Of a stretch of 64,000 nt of DNA, positions 26,035 through 35,569 are shown piece after piece. The stretch spans positions 19,921 through 83,920 of the forward strand of contig NZ_BDCH01000033.1 of the NCBI RefSeq assembly GCF_001613405.1. Direction: 5' to 3'. Source of the DNA: Nocardia crassostreae. GTDB taxonomy: Bacteria; Actinomycetota; Actinomycetes; Mycobacteriales; Mycobacteriaceae. Made by a program: the position numbers and the translations under genes. The notes beneath the pieces are model-generated. The model searched no databases. It saw nothing but the letters and a program-made list of their open reading frames with translations, and had not been told where the DNA came from. The number at the start of each line of letters is the position of its first letter. Positions within the stretch are counted from its first letter, which is position 1.

Positions 26035-26703
26035 TTATCCTGCCGGGATGCCCGCGGGAGTATGGTCGCCGATCACCACGGTGGCCGTCATCTCGTTGTA
26101 CGCCGCCGGGCGGTCGCTCGGACCGGAACGGACCTCCCCATTGAGTGTGCCGATGGATTGCGAAGTGTCACTGTGCGAATTGAGCGCATACAGAGCAACT
26201 CCGCCGACGACAGCTAGCAACAGGATGGCAACAATCAGGAAGACCAGGGCGAAAACCCTTCGCCCGGTGGAACGCTCGCGCGGGGCCGACGGTGCGTCAG
26301 CGACCGCGTCCAGCAGCGCGGTGGCGCGATCCACGGGCTCGCGCTCGGCTTCCTCGCTCTCCCACGGGAACTCCACCACCGTGGACCCGCGGTAGCGCAG
26401 TCGCGATGCGCCCGAGGCGGACTCGCGATCGGTCATCCAATCCGACCAGGCGCCGCTGAAATGACTGCGGCGCAGCAGCGAATCCGGGACGGGCGGAATA
26501 TCCAGCTCGGGTTCGGGATCGTCGTGGATGTAGTGCGGATAGCGGGCGGGACCGTCCCCCGCGTCCAGGACGTCGTCGGCGTCGACCGGCGCGGGCGCGA
26601 CCTCTCCGGCCGCGGGCTCCAGCGCGGGATACCAGCGCGAGACTTTTTTGTACGACTTCAACATTCCTCCGGTCCCCGCGGCGCCAGGCACGTCGTGCTG
26701 CAT
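26035..26703 (-). CDS. Single-pass membrane protein, first gene of the secretion operon
   Basis: About 222-aa protein: a long acidic cytoplasmic part with SYKKVSRWYPALEPAAGE and HFSGAWSDWMTDRES, one membrane helix (VFALVFLIVAILLLAVVGGVALYA, written here only as a location near residue 160-183), and a short exported tail. ATG at 26703 has GAGAGGG 6-7 bases upstream; an ATG at 26748 is an alternative. Not recognised. Its position 5' to the MinD-like gene makes it the probable first cistron. Confidence 0.65.
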   Translation of the reverse strand: MQHDVPGAAGTGGMLKSYKKVSRWYPALEPAAGEVAPAPVDADDVLDAGDGPARYPHYIHDDPEPELDIPPVPDSLLRRSHFSGAWSDWMTDRESASGASRLRYRGSTVVEFPWESEEAEREPVDRATALLDAVADAPSAPRERSTGRRVFALVFLIVAILLLAVVGGVALYALNSHSDTSQSIGTLNGEVRSGPSDRPAAYNEMTATVVIGDHTPAGIPAG

Positions 26704-26919
26704 GGTGGACCCTCTCGGCGGTGGTCGTTGTCGGTTGTCGTCGGCCATGGGACGTTCCCGATCGGAAATTCTCTCGCATGTGCAGGAATCCAACGACTCG
26801 ACGCGCCGCAAGGCAGACCTAAGAATCCGCGCGCGTGCGATATCAGGAGAACCGACCGCCCGTGCACACCACGCCGGAGGGGCCCTCTTCCGTCACAGCG
26901 TCTGAGAATCTACATTAAC

Positions 26920-26933
26920 TAGAACACGTTCTA
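26920..26933 (+). promoter_or_regulatory. KstR operator, perfect match
   Basis: TAGAACACGTTCTA fits TnnAACnnGTTnnA exactly and is fully palindromic in its arms. It lies 10 bases before the GTG start of the SDR. Confidence 0.8.
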
Positions 26934-26943
26934 TGGAGGTTGT

Positions 26944-27705
26944 GTGAAGACAGCAGACAATGTCGCGGTAGTGACCGGCGGCGCTTCCGGACTCGGCCTG
27001 GCCACCGTGCGCGAACTGCACGCGGCGGGCGCGAAGGTCGTCATCCTGGACCTTCCTTCATCCGACGGCAAGGCCGTGGCCGAGGAACTCCGTGCGCGGG
27101 TCGCCTCCTCGCCCGGCGACGTGACGAGCGAGGCGGACGTTACCGCCGCGTTGGATGCGGCCGCGGCTCTGGGCACACTGCGAATCACGGTGAACTGCGC
27201 CAGAATCGGCAATGCGATCAAGACGGTCGGCAAGCAGGGCGCGTTCCCGTTGGAGGCCTTCACCAGGGTCCTGAACGTTAACCTGATCGGAACATTCAAC
27301 GTCATTCGACTCGCGGCCGAGAGGATCGCCGCCACCGATGAGGTGGACGGCGAACGCGGCGTCATCATCAATACCGCCTCGGTGGCGGCCTACGACGGCC
27401 AGATCGGACAAGCCGCCTATTCCGCGTCGAAGGGCGGCATCGTCGGCCTGACTCTCCCGGTCGCCCGCGATCTCGCGTCCTACAAGATCCGCGTGATGAC
27501 CATTGCGCCCGGTCTCTTCCACACGCCTCTCTTTGCGACACTGCCGGATTCGGCCATCGCTGCGCTGGGCGCACAGGTTCCGCACCCCGCGCGCCTCGGC
27601 GACCCGCGCGAGTACGCCGCGCTTCCCCGGCACATCGTGGAGAACCCGATGCTCAACGGTGAGACCATCCGACTCGACGGCGCGATCCGGATGGCCCCGC
27701 GCTGA
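26944..27705 (+). CDS. SDR family oxidoreductase, HSD10-like
   Basis: 253-aa classical SDR. VVTGGASGLGLATVREL cofactor loop, D-L after the second strand favouring NAD, INTASVAAYDGQIGQAAYSASK with catalytic Ser, Tyr and Lys, and IAPGLFHTPLFATLP. The sequence resembles type 10 17-beta-HSD/3-hydroxyacyl-CoA dehydrogenases (M. tuberculosis Rv1144-like). One oddity is NCARIG where the family has NCAGIG. GTG start after GGAGG. The perfect KstR box suggests a beta-oxidation step in sterol side-chain or ring degradation (inference). Confidence 0.88.
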   Translation: MKTADNVAVVTGGASGLGLATVRELHAAGAKVVILDLPSSDGKAVAEELRARVASSPGDVTSEADVTAALDAAAALGTLRITVNCARIGNAIKTVGKQGAFPLEAFTRVLNVNLIGTFNVIRLAAERIAATDEVDGERGVIINTASVAAYDGQIGQAAYSASKGGIVGLTLPVARDLASYKIRVMTIAPGLFHTPLFATLPDSAIAALGAQVPHPARLGDPREYAALPRHIVENPMLNGETIRLDGAIRMAPR

Positions 27706-27712
27706 CAGCACG

Positions 27713-29059
27713 TCAGGCGCTGCGGATCGGGCTGCCGGTCACGGTCCGCAGCAAGACCTTAGCCAGGCTCGCGTAGCCGCTCAGGGCGGCTGGCGACAAG
27801 GCGAGGGAGAGTACGGTTTTCGTGGTCGGTGCGCCGAGGGGGCGATCGGCGAAGCGATCGGCCACCCAGTTCTCCAGGAGTGGGGCGGCGAGCAGGCCGA
27901 GGCTGATGTGGCCGCCGGTCAGGTCGCGAAGGTACTGCACCGCCGTGCCGTCGGCGCGGTAGCGGTCGACCAGCCGGTCCACATTGCCGACGGAGATGAT
28001 GAGGTCGTGCACACCCTAGACGGCCAGGACCGGGAAGCGCGGCGGATGGTCGCCGGGTTGCAGATCGGTGAGCACGGTGCGAATGTGCGGGAGGGTGCGC
28101 AGCGTGGCCAGGGCCGCGCCGTCGATGTCCTCCACCCGGGTCCCGGTGCCGCGCAGCAGGATCGGGATGGTGGTGCTGGTCTCGGCGCGGTCGAGCAGGG
28201 CCAGCGAGGGCATGTCGAGATGGTCGCGCAGGCCGCGATCGAGTTCGGGATAGGCCCGGCGCAGGCCCGCCAGGCACAGCGTGGACAGGCCGCCGAACAG
28301 GGATCCGTTGAGGCGGAAGAAGGTCGACTCCAGATCGCCGACGGGTGAACCGATGGCGGCGGCGATGATATTCAGTTCCGGGGCGTAGGCGGCGGCCTCC
28401 TCCGCCGCCCACACGGTGGCCAGGCCGCCGCCGGAATAGCCCTGCACGGCCGCGCGGGTATCGGGCGGGCGGCCGAGAAAGGCCAGGGTGGCGCGCAATC
28501 CGTCGAGCACGCGGTAGCCGGGTTCCCGGGGTGCGCCGAAATGGCCTGCGGTGCCGACGTGATCGGGCACCGAGATGGCCCAGCCCCGGGTCAGCGCGTG
28601 CACGATGAGCAGCAGTTCGAGCTGCGGCAGCGCGCCCAGGGCCTGCGCGCCGCAGCGAAACGCGTACGACGGCAGGCAATTCGAGGCGACGGCGTCGATG
28701 GCGCATTGATACAACACCACCGGGCGCGGGCGCGCCGGATCCGCGCCCCAGGGCAGCAGCACCGTGGTGACGGCCGCCTCGGGCCTCCCGTTCAGGTCGG
28801 TACTGCGGAACAGCACCTGCCAGGCCGAGATTCGCTGCGGAATCCGGCCCAGCGCGGCGAGTTCCACGGGCCGCGTGCGCAATATCCGGCCGGGTTTCAC
28901 CCGGGTCAGCGCGCGCGGCGAGCGGTAGAACGGATCGTCCTCCGGCAGTAGCGGTTCGGGTTCATCGGACCTGTGCGCACCGGCTGCCTCCGCGTTCACC
29001 GGAGTCAACGCACCGACCGGGTTCGCCACCATGTTCTGCCCCTTTCGAACTGCTTTCAT
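27713..29059 (-). pseudogene. Secretory lipase (LIP family), interrupted by in-frame TAG
   Basis: 448-codon alpha/beta hydrolase of the fungal/actinobacterial LIP family. The nucleophile elbow is GYSGGG, with AYAPELNIIAAAIGSPVGDL after it. TAG at codon 348 (28016-28018) falls in FPVLAV-TAG-GVHDLII, where relatives have Gln or a similar residue before the Asp-containing loop. The frame continues to the His region GGHISLGLLAAPLLE and stops at 27713. No signal peptide is evident. The ATG overlaps the stop of the LuxR gene (ATGA). Intact relative at 50174-51565. Confidence 0.8.
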
Positions 29060-31185
29060 CCAACGGCGGTCCGGGTGTCGCCCGCGCCCTCCCCCGCGAC
29101 CAGGGCGAAACGCAGCTCGCTGCGACGCGCGACGGACAGTTTCCGATACACCCGGGTGAGGTGCTGTTCCACCGTGCTCGTGGTGATGTCGAGCTCGGCG
29201 GCGATCTCGCGATTGCGGCGGCCGTGCGCGGCGAGTTCGGCGACGCGGCGCTCGGCGGGACTGAGCGCTTCCAGCCGCGCGGTGGCGGCGACCGGCGCGG
29301 TCGCCGGTTCCGGCAGCGGCCGCACCCCGCGCAACCGGCCGCGCAGCACCTGCGCGCCCGCGCCCTCGGCCAGCCGCGCCGCCTCGCGCAGCAGCGGGCG
29401 GGCGCGATCCACATCGCCGATGGCGCGATAGGCCTCGCTGAGATCGGTGAGCGCCGTCGCCAATTCCACCTCGTCGGCCCCGGCGCGCAGCAGCGCCACG
29501 GCCCGGCGCAGCAGTACCACCCGCCGATGCGCGTCACTGGTGGCGGCCAGCAGTCGCAGCGCGGTCCCGCCGGAGTGATGGGCCTCGGCGCCGCCGATGA
29601 GATCCAGATGCGCGGTGACGAAGGTCTGCGCCTGCCACTGCTGGCCCAGCGCGAGCCAGGCCGCCGCCAGCTCGTTGCGCCACGGCACCAGCCAGGCGAA
29701 GTCGAGATTCCACTCGTGCATGAGGTTGCCGCAGCGGCGTATGTGCCGCAGCGCGTCCTCCGCGCGCCCGGTGGCCAGGCAGTGCTCACCGTAGGCGCTC
29801 AGATACGGCAGGGCGAACCGGGATTCGAACAGGGCGCGCGGGACGGGGCGGCGCAGCTGCGCGGCCGCCTCGGCATGCTTGCCCTGGGCGGTGCAGGCGC
29901 GCACCAGCACCGCGATGGGACGGCCCACCCAGACGCCGAGATGCTCGGCGGGCACCAGATTCAGTGCGAGGGTGGCGTATTCGGCCGCGCCGGTGAGATC
30001 GCCCTTGCGCAGCAGGGTTTCCGCCCGGGCGGCGGCGAAGACGGACTGCCAGGTGGGCGCCGAGCGCGCGGCGGCCTCGGCCAGCAGTGCGGCGCACCAG
30101 GCGTCGGCGGTATCCAGCCGATCGGAATGGATGAGACAGTCCACGGCGGCGACCAGCACCTCGACGGTATCGAGGGTCAGACGGTGCCCGGCCAGAATGC
30201 GCTGGGCCGCGGCGGCGATCTCGGCGGGCGGCTGCTGGGTCCACAGCGCGATGAGCAGCTCGCTGGCCTGCCGATAGGGCGAATTCTCCTCCGCCGGATC
30301 GTATCCGCGCACCCGGGGGCGGCCGGTCAGCAGCCGCGGATGGCCCGGCACCTGGGTCGGATGGCTGTAGCGCAGCCAGGCGCACAGGAAATCCAGGCGC
30401 GCATCGGCCGGTCCGGCCTCACCGCGCCCGCGATCGATGAGGTTGAGCGCGTGATCGGCGTGCAGGGTGTAGCCGTGCCACAGCATGTGCAGCACGGTGG
30501 CGGGCAGCTCCGCGCCGGGCACCCGGCCGGTGCGCAGCGCCGCCTTGAGGCGGCCGAAATTGCGGGTGCGGTCCGATGCGTTGATGCGCCACTCCACCGT
30601 AACCAGCCGCACCGCGATGCCCGCGCGGTCGTCGGCGCGCCGGCTGGCCCGGTAGGCCAGTTCCAGGCACTGCTCGGTGCGGTCGAGTTCGTCCACGCCC
30701 GCGGCCTCGTCGGCGGCGGTGAGCAACACCCGGGCCGCCCAGGAGCCGCGGGCGTCACCGGCGGCCACCAGGTGCCTGGCCACGAGAGCGGCGGGAAATT
30801 CATTGCGGTGCAAGAGTTCCGCGGCCCGCCCGTGCAGATCGCGCGCCTCCGGCTCGGACAGGTTCGCCAGTAGCCGGGCGGCGATGGCGGGATGGGCACA
30901 CCGCTCCCCCGCCAGCACGCCCGCCTCCGCCAGTTCCCCCACCACCTTCTCGATCTCCCCGAGATCCGCGTCGAGAAGCGTCGCGACGAGGCTCGCGGTG
31001 GCGGCCGGGCCCAGGACCGCCACCGCGCGGGCAATCCGTAGTCGCCGCGCATCCCCGCCAGTGAGCAATCCGGCGAGGATCTCCCCCTCCTCTTCCGGTC
31101 GTCGGGAGCGCACACCCGGGAGTGGGCGCGAACCACCGACGATCGCCATATGTTTCCGGTCCCCCCTGCTGACCGACCGCTGCAT
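29056..31185 (-). CDS. LuxR family regulator, LAL-like without the ATPase domain
   Basis: About 709-aa regulator. The C-terminal LuxR HTH is LSPAERRVAELAAHGRRNRE followed by IAAELDITTSTVEQHLTRVY. The long middle region has tetratricopeptide-like helices (residues about 150-620). The N-terminus (ARRLRIARAVAVLGPAATASL) corresponds to the part that follows the NTPase domain in large LAL regulators, so the Walker A/B module is missing. ATG at 31185 with AGGGA upstream. Coupled to the downstream lipase; adjacent to the beta-lactone genes, which it might control (inference). Confidence 0.8.
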   Translation of the reverse strand: MQRSVSRGDRKHMAIVGGSRPLPGVRSRRPEEEGEILAGLLTGGDARRLRIARAVAVLGPAATASLVATLLDADLGEIEKVVGELAEAGVLAGERCAHPAIAARLLANLSEPEARDLHGRAAELLHRNEFPAALVARHLVAAGDARGSWAARVLLTAADEAAGVDELDRTEQCLELAYRASRRADDRAGIAVRLVTVEWRINASDRTRNFGRLKAALRTGRVPGAELPATVLHMLWHGYTLHADHALNLIDRGRGEAGPADARLDFLCAWLRYSHPTQVPGHPRLLTGRPRVRGYDPAEENSPYRQASELLIALWTQQPPAEIAAAAQRILAGHRLTLDTVEVLVAAVDCLIHSDRLDTADAWCAALLAEAAARSAPTWQSVFAAARAETLLRKGDLTGAAEYATLALNLVPAEHLGVWVGRPIAVLVRACTAQGKHAEAAAQLRRPVPRALFESRFALPYLSAYGEHCLATGRAEDALRHIRRCGNLMHEWNLDFAWLVPWRNELAAAWLALGQQWQAQTFVTAHLDLIGGAEAHHSGGTALRLLAATSDAHRRVVLLRRAVALLRAGADEVELATALTDLSEAYRAIGDVDRARPLLREAARLAEGAGAQVLRGRLRGVRPLPEPATAPVAATARLEALSPAERRVAELAAHGRRNREIAAELDITTSTVEQHLTRVYRKLSVARRSELRFALVAGEGAGDTRTAVG

Positions 31186-31368
31186 TCCAATCCCTTCATC
31201 GTTACTGATGAGCCCGACTGAGGGATGGCACGGCGAGCTGAGGTGCGCTGGAGCGGCATCATTGCAGCGGTGGACGCTCGCGGGCGTCCGGTTCAGCCGG
31301 GACACAACGTCTCCGGCAAACCACCGGCGCGCCCCACTGCCCGCTGACGGCGGTCTACCGGATGAATT

Positions 31369-32310
31369 TCATTCCGCGCCAGTATATTTCGAATCGGCTC
31401 CGGCGGCAGTCCGAGCGAGTTCCAGCGGCTGTGTGCGGTAGACGATCGCCGCCGCGGCGGCGTCGTCGACCGCCAGGAAGACCACCACCTGGGCATTGCC
31501 GAGCAGCCCGAGTTCGGCGGCGCCGACATAGGCGTGCACCGGGGCCGCACTATAGGGATCGCCCGCCGCGGGGTTCACCCCGGCGACCGCCGCGGAGGGG
31601 ATGCCCAGCTTGTAGGCCAGCCGCTCCCGGAAACCGGGTACCGGCGCGGGCGCCAGCAACACCGCGGCGCCGGTGGCGAAATCATTGCGATCGAGCCCCT
31701 CGCCGCCCAGCAGGTCCCCCACGACCTGCGCCGCGGCCTCAAGCGGATCGCCCGTGCCGGGTTCGAGCGACAGGGCCGCGCGCCCTTCCAGACCCGCCGC
31801 GTCCAGATCCGCCCACGCGGTGGTCACGGCGTCCGGCGCCGCGGTGGTGTAGAGCCGCCCGAATCCGCCCGCCTCCGCCGAGGCGCGCAGCACCAGCGCC
31901 GCGCCGCTCGCGGTGTACGGGAAGTCCTCGCGATCGCGCTGCAGCGACGGGTGGGTGTCGCCCGCCAGCACCACGGCGTATTCGAGGTCACCGGCGGCGA
32001 CGAAACAATCCACCGCCATGAGCGCGTGCACGACGCCATTGGCGCCGTTCATCAGATCGAAGGAGAACGCGGGCACATCGCCGGAGGCGTATTCCAGGCC
32101 GACCTCGAGGCGCTTCTGCAACAGCGCCGCGACGGCGGGCTCGGCGATATTGCTGTCGCGGAACACGCCCGCATTCACCACCAGGCCGATCTTGTCGGGC
32201 GACACTCCGGCCTGTTCCAGGGCTTTGCGCCCGGCACGGGCGGCCAGCTCGAAGTAGCTGGCGGTATCGGCGTCGGTGCAGACGGCCGCGGAGACGATTT
32301 CGGTTGCCAT
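31369..32310 (-). CDS. KAS III-like subunit without catalytic cysteine (nlt thiolase partner)
   Basis: 313-aa thiolase-fold protein of the beta-ketoacyl-ACP synthase III type. It aligns with its upstream neighbour, but the Cys site reads FDLMNGANGVVHA (Ala in place of Cys) and the His and Asn catalytic positions are not conserved. It starts 7 bases after the active-type subunit, so the two are co-expressed. In the nocardiolactone pathway the OleA-type condensation is done by a heterodimer (NltA/NltB). This gene fits the second subunit, though I cannot say which letter applies. Confidence 0.8.
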   Translation of the reverse strand: MATEIVSAAVCTDADTASYFELAARAGRKALEQAGVSPDKIGLVVNAGVFRDSNIAEPAVAALLQKRLEVGLEYASGDVPAFSFDLMNGANGVVHALMAVDCFVAAGDLEYAVVLAGDTHPSLQRDREDFPYTASGAALVLRASAEAGGFGRLYTTAAPDAVTTAWADLDAAGLEGRAALSLEPGTGDPLEAAAQVVGDLLGGEGLDRNDFATGAAVLLAPAPVPGFRERLAYKLGIPSAAVAGVNPAAGDPYSAAPVHAYVGAAELGLLGNAQVVVFLAVDDAAAAAIVYRTQPLELARTAAGADSKYTGAE

Positions 32311-32317
32311 AGAAGTT

Positions 32318-33364
32318 TCACGCCTCCAGTCGGGAGATGGTCGCGGCCAGGTGGCCGGAGACGACACCGGATGCCTCGGGAATCAGCAGTACCTTGGAGC
32401 CCTTGGGGATTCGATCCTTGGCCAGGCTCTCGTGCAGCACCAGGAAGTGCGAGGTCGAGGCGGTATTGCCGAATTCGGCGTACACGTCCAGCAGCTGCGG
32501 CATCGGGGTGTCGAAGTGCCGCTCGGTGAGCTGAGCGATGTAGTCGATGGCCGGGCCGCTGAACTGGTGGTGCACCCAGTAGTCGAACTTCTCGCTCTCC
32601 CAGGCCAGTCCGCGCTCCTTCATGAAATCGGCCATGCGGCTGATGCCCTGCAGATAGCGGGATTCGCTGGCCAGCGCCCGGTTGTCGGTGTACATGGCGA
32701 TACCGGTGGTCTTCTCACTCGGCATGCCGATGCAGTGCTCCGCGCCCGCCGAGGTGGTCATGAGCTCGATGTAGTGGATCTCGTCATTGTCGTCACCACG
32801 GTTGTCGATCACGACCGCCACCGCGGCGTCGCCCACGGTGAGCGCCGCGAACTGGGGATCGTAGGGCTGGCTGATCTCCCGGGTGGCGGTCTCGGCGATG
32901 GGCGCGATCTGTTCACCGCTGACCACCAGGCCGTTGCGCACCACGCCGGCCTTGATCATGCGGTCCAGCAGCAGGCAGCCGGTGATCATGCCCGCGCAGG
33001 CATTGGACAGATCGAAGTGCTTGGCATTCGTCGCGCCGATCTTGTTGGCCAGCATGGTGGCGAAAGACGGTGCGTAGGTGTGGGTTCCCGGTCCGTTGAA
33101 ACGGGTAATGGAGACCGAGATGACGACGTCCAGATCCGCGGCGTCGTAGTCGGAATGCTCGAGGCAGTCGCCGATGGCCTGCAGGGCGAGTGCGAACGAG
33201 GATTCGTATTCTTCCGGATCGGAATTATAAACGTGGCGGTTCTTGATTCCGGTGATCCGCTCCAGGTCCAGTGCCCTTGGCACGGAAAGGCTGGCGATCA
33301 CATCTTCCGTGGAGCGCACGGTGCTGGGTGTGTACGCGCCGATCGATTCGGAGCGTGTACGCAT
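32318..33364 (-). CDS. KAS III/OleA-type acyl condensing enzyme (nlt thiolase)
   Basis: 348-aa thiolase with the complete KAS III triad: Cys in FDLSNACAGMITGC, His in YWVHHQFSGP and Asn in AEFGNTASTSHF. OleA-type enzymes condense two acyl-CoAs to a 2-alkyl-3-oxoalkanoate. It is transcribed divergently from the beta-lactone synthetase and followed by the cysteine-less partner. GAGGGG precedes the ATG. Together with the OleC- and OleD-type genes this defines an nlt-like beta-lactone locus. Confidence 0.88.
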   Translation of the reverse strand: MRTRSESIGAYTPSTVRSTEDVIASLSVPRALDLERITGIKNRHVYNSDPEEYESSFALALQAIGDCLEHSDYDAADLDVVISVSITRFNGPGTHTYAPSFATMLANKIGATNAKHFDLSNACAGMITGCLLLDRMIKAGVVRNGLVVSGEQIAPIAETATREISQPYDPQFAALTVGDAAVAVVIDNRGDDNDEIHYIELMTTSAGAEHCIGMPSEKTTGIAMYTDNRALASESRYLQGISRMADFMKERGLAWESEKFDYWVHHQFSGPAIDYIAQLTERHFDTPMPQLLDVYAEFGNTASTSHFLVLHESLAKDRIPKGSKVLLIPEASGVVSGHLAATISRLEA

Positions 33365-33892
33365 GGCCCCCTCTTCTCTGGCTTGTTTCGCGTTCGTCGA
33401 ATTCTGGGGCGGCGAGTGGCAATCGGAATTCCCGAGGCCCATCCCACAGTTATCCAGAGGCCTCGATGCCGATTCGGATGCTACCGGTACTCACTGGTAA
33501 CACTCCGGCCCAGCAGCCTCGCGAAACACACTGGGAACACCGGTGTTTCACTGCCTGCAACAGGGAAATCACAGGTGGGAGGTGATCTACGGATTGTTGA
33601 CAGGGGTGGCGGCATAGGGGTGTAGTAGGGGTTACGCGAGAACTCGTGTCGGTACCCCGCTTCACAGCAACGCCATCCTGACACAATCCAACGATATTGT
33701 GCGACAACACATTCCCAACTCTCTCGCGGTGGCGGAACACGAGGGGTTGCGGTACCCTCACCCCCAACTGCTCATCGCATTCATCGACATTTCAGGGGGC
33801 AGTGTGTCGCATTCCGTATCCATCATTTCCGCACCCGCGGTAGCGATTGCTATTCGAATTCGCGTGCGCTCGAAATTCACCGAGGTGATGCA
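33365..33892. promoter_or_regulatory. Divergent control region of the beta-lactone genes
   Basis: 528-base interval with lower GC than its surroundings and no supported gene. It holds a perfect 12-bp palindrome AACACCGGTGTT (33536-33547), a TACC/GGTA inverted repeat near 33482-33498, and a TTGACA element near 33596 that could be a -35 box with a weak -10 (TGTAGT) 18 bases on. A regulator-binding region serving both divergent operons is likely. Confidence 0.5.
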
Positions 33893-35569
33893 GTGATCAA
33901 CACGACCTACTGGCGTGCACTCGACCGGTTCCGCGATATCGTCGCCGAGCATCCGGATCGGGAAGCGGTGATCTATCCGCAGGGGCGGACGAGCGCCGGG
34001 CTGCCGCAGTACACGCAGATCACCTATGCCGAGCTGGATGCGTGGTCGGATGCCATTGCGGAGAACTTCACGGCGGCGGGCGTCACCCGGGGTATGCGGA
34101 CGATCGTGCTGGTCCGGCCGGGGCCGGAGCTGTACGCGGTGCTGTACGGGTTGTTCAAGATCGGGTCGGTGCCGGTGGTGATCGATCCGGGCATGGGGTT
34201 GTTCAAGATGCTGCGCTGCCTGCAGGAGGCGCAGGCGGAGGCATTCGTGGGGGTGCCGGAGGCGCAGGCGGTGCGGATCGTGTTCCGCGCCTACTTCCGC
34301 AAGGTGAAGGTGGCGGCGACGGTCGGCGGCCGATGCTATTGGCGGGGACCGACTTTGGAGAGCTGGGGCCGCAAACCCAGTGCGGCGCTGCCGGATCGGG
34401 AGCCCGAGCCCGATGACGATCCGCTGCTCATCGCCTATACGACGGGCAGCACCGGACCGGCCAAGGCGGTGGTGCTCACGCACGGCAATCTCAGCGCCAT
34501 GATCGGGCAGGTGGACGCGGCGCGCGATCACATCGCGCCGGGGACTTCGCTCATCACCGCGCCGGTGGCGGGCATTCTGGAGCTGCTGCTCGGATCGCGC
34601 TGTGTGCTGCCGCCATTGATTCCCTCCAAGGTGGGCGCCACCGATCCCGTGCATGTGGTGGACGCGGTGAAGCGCTACGGGGTCAAGACCATGTTCGCCT
34701 CGCCCGCGGTGTTGATTCCGCTGCTCACGCATGTCGAGGAGACCGGCGCGAAACTGCCGACGCTGGACAGCATCTACTCCGGCGGGGCGCCTGTGCGCGA
34801 TACCGTCATCGCGCGGCTGCGCAAGGTGCTGCCCACCGACGCGCGGGTGTATTCCGGGTACGGGGCCACCGAGGCGCTGCCCATGGCGACCATCGAATCC
34901 CGGGAACTGCTGGGCGATCTCGTCGAGCAGGCGCATCGCGGCAAGGGCGTGTGCGTGGGCAAGCCCGCACTGGATGTGCGGGCGCGGATCATCGCCATTA
35001 CCGATGACGCGCTGCCCACCTGGGACGATGTCGAGGCGCGGTCGGCGGATCTGGCGAAGTCGCGCGGGATCGGCGAACTGGTGGTGGCGGGGCCGAATGT
35101 CAGCACCCGCTACTTCTGGCCCCAGAAGGCCAATCTCATCGGCAAGGTCGTGGACGGGGAGACGATCTGGCATCGCACCGGCGATCTGGCCTGGCTCGAC
35201 GAGGAAGGCCGAATCCGGTTCTGCGGGCGCAAGAGTCAGCGCCTCGATACCGCGGACGGGCCCATGTTCACCGTGCAGGTAGAGCAGGTGTTCAATACCG
35301 TGCCGGGCGTGGCGCGCACGGCGCTGGTCGGCATCGGCGAGCGGGGGGCGCAGCGGCCGGTGCTGTGCGTCGAACTGGCAGCGGGCGCGGATCAGGCGGC
35401 CGTCGAGGGCAAGTTGCGGCGGCGGCGCGAGGAATTCGAGGTCGCGGCGCCGGTGACCGGCTTCCTCTTCCATCCCAAGTTCCCCGTCGACATCCGGCAC
35501 AACGCCAAGATCGGGCGGGAGAAGCTGACGGTGTGGGCGGCCAAGCAGACCGATGCGAAGGAGAAATAA
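33893..35569 (+). CDS. nltC: OleC-type beta-lactone synthetase
   Basis: 558-aa acyl-adenylate-forming enzyme of the OleC branch, which converts a beta-hydroxy acid to a beta-lactone with ATP. Adenylation motif TTGSTGPAKAVVLTHGN, YSGYGATEALPMA, and HRTGDLAWLDEEGRIRFCGR are present. The OleC-specific features IDPGMGLFKMLRCLQEAQAE and the C-terminal FPVDIRHNAKIGREKLTVW distinguish it from fatty acyl-CoA ligases. GTG start. The stop overlaps the next start (TAATG). Confidence 0.9.
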   Translation: MINTTYWRALDRFRDIVAEHPDREAVIYPQGRTSAGLPQYTQITYAELDAWSDAIAENFTAAGVTRGMRTIVLVRPGPELYAVLYGLFKIGSVPVVIDPGMGLFKMLRCLQEAQAEAFVGVPEAQAVRIVFRAYFRKVKVAATVGGRCYWRGPTLESWGRKPSAALPDREPEPDDDPLLIAYTTGSTGPAKAVVLTHGNLSAMIGQVDAARDHIAPGTSLITAPVAGILELLLGSRCVLPPLIPSKVGATDPVHVVDAVKRYGVKTMFASPAVLIPLLTHVEETGAKLPTLDSIYSGGAPVRDTVIARLRKVLPTDARVYSGYGATEALPMATIESRELLGDLVEQAHRGKGVCVGKPALDVRARIIAITDDALPTWDDVEARSADLAKSRGIGELVVAGPNVSTRYFWPQKANLIGKVVDGETIWHRTGDLAWLDEEGRIRFCGRKSQRLDTADGPMFTVQVEQVFNTVPGVARTALVGIGERGAQRPVLCVELAAGADQAAVEGKLRRRREEFEVAAPVTGFLFHPKFPVDIRHNAKIGREKLTVWAAKQTDAKEK

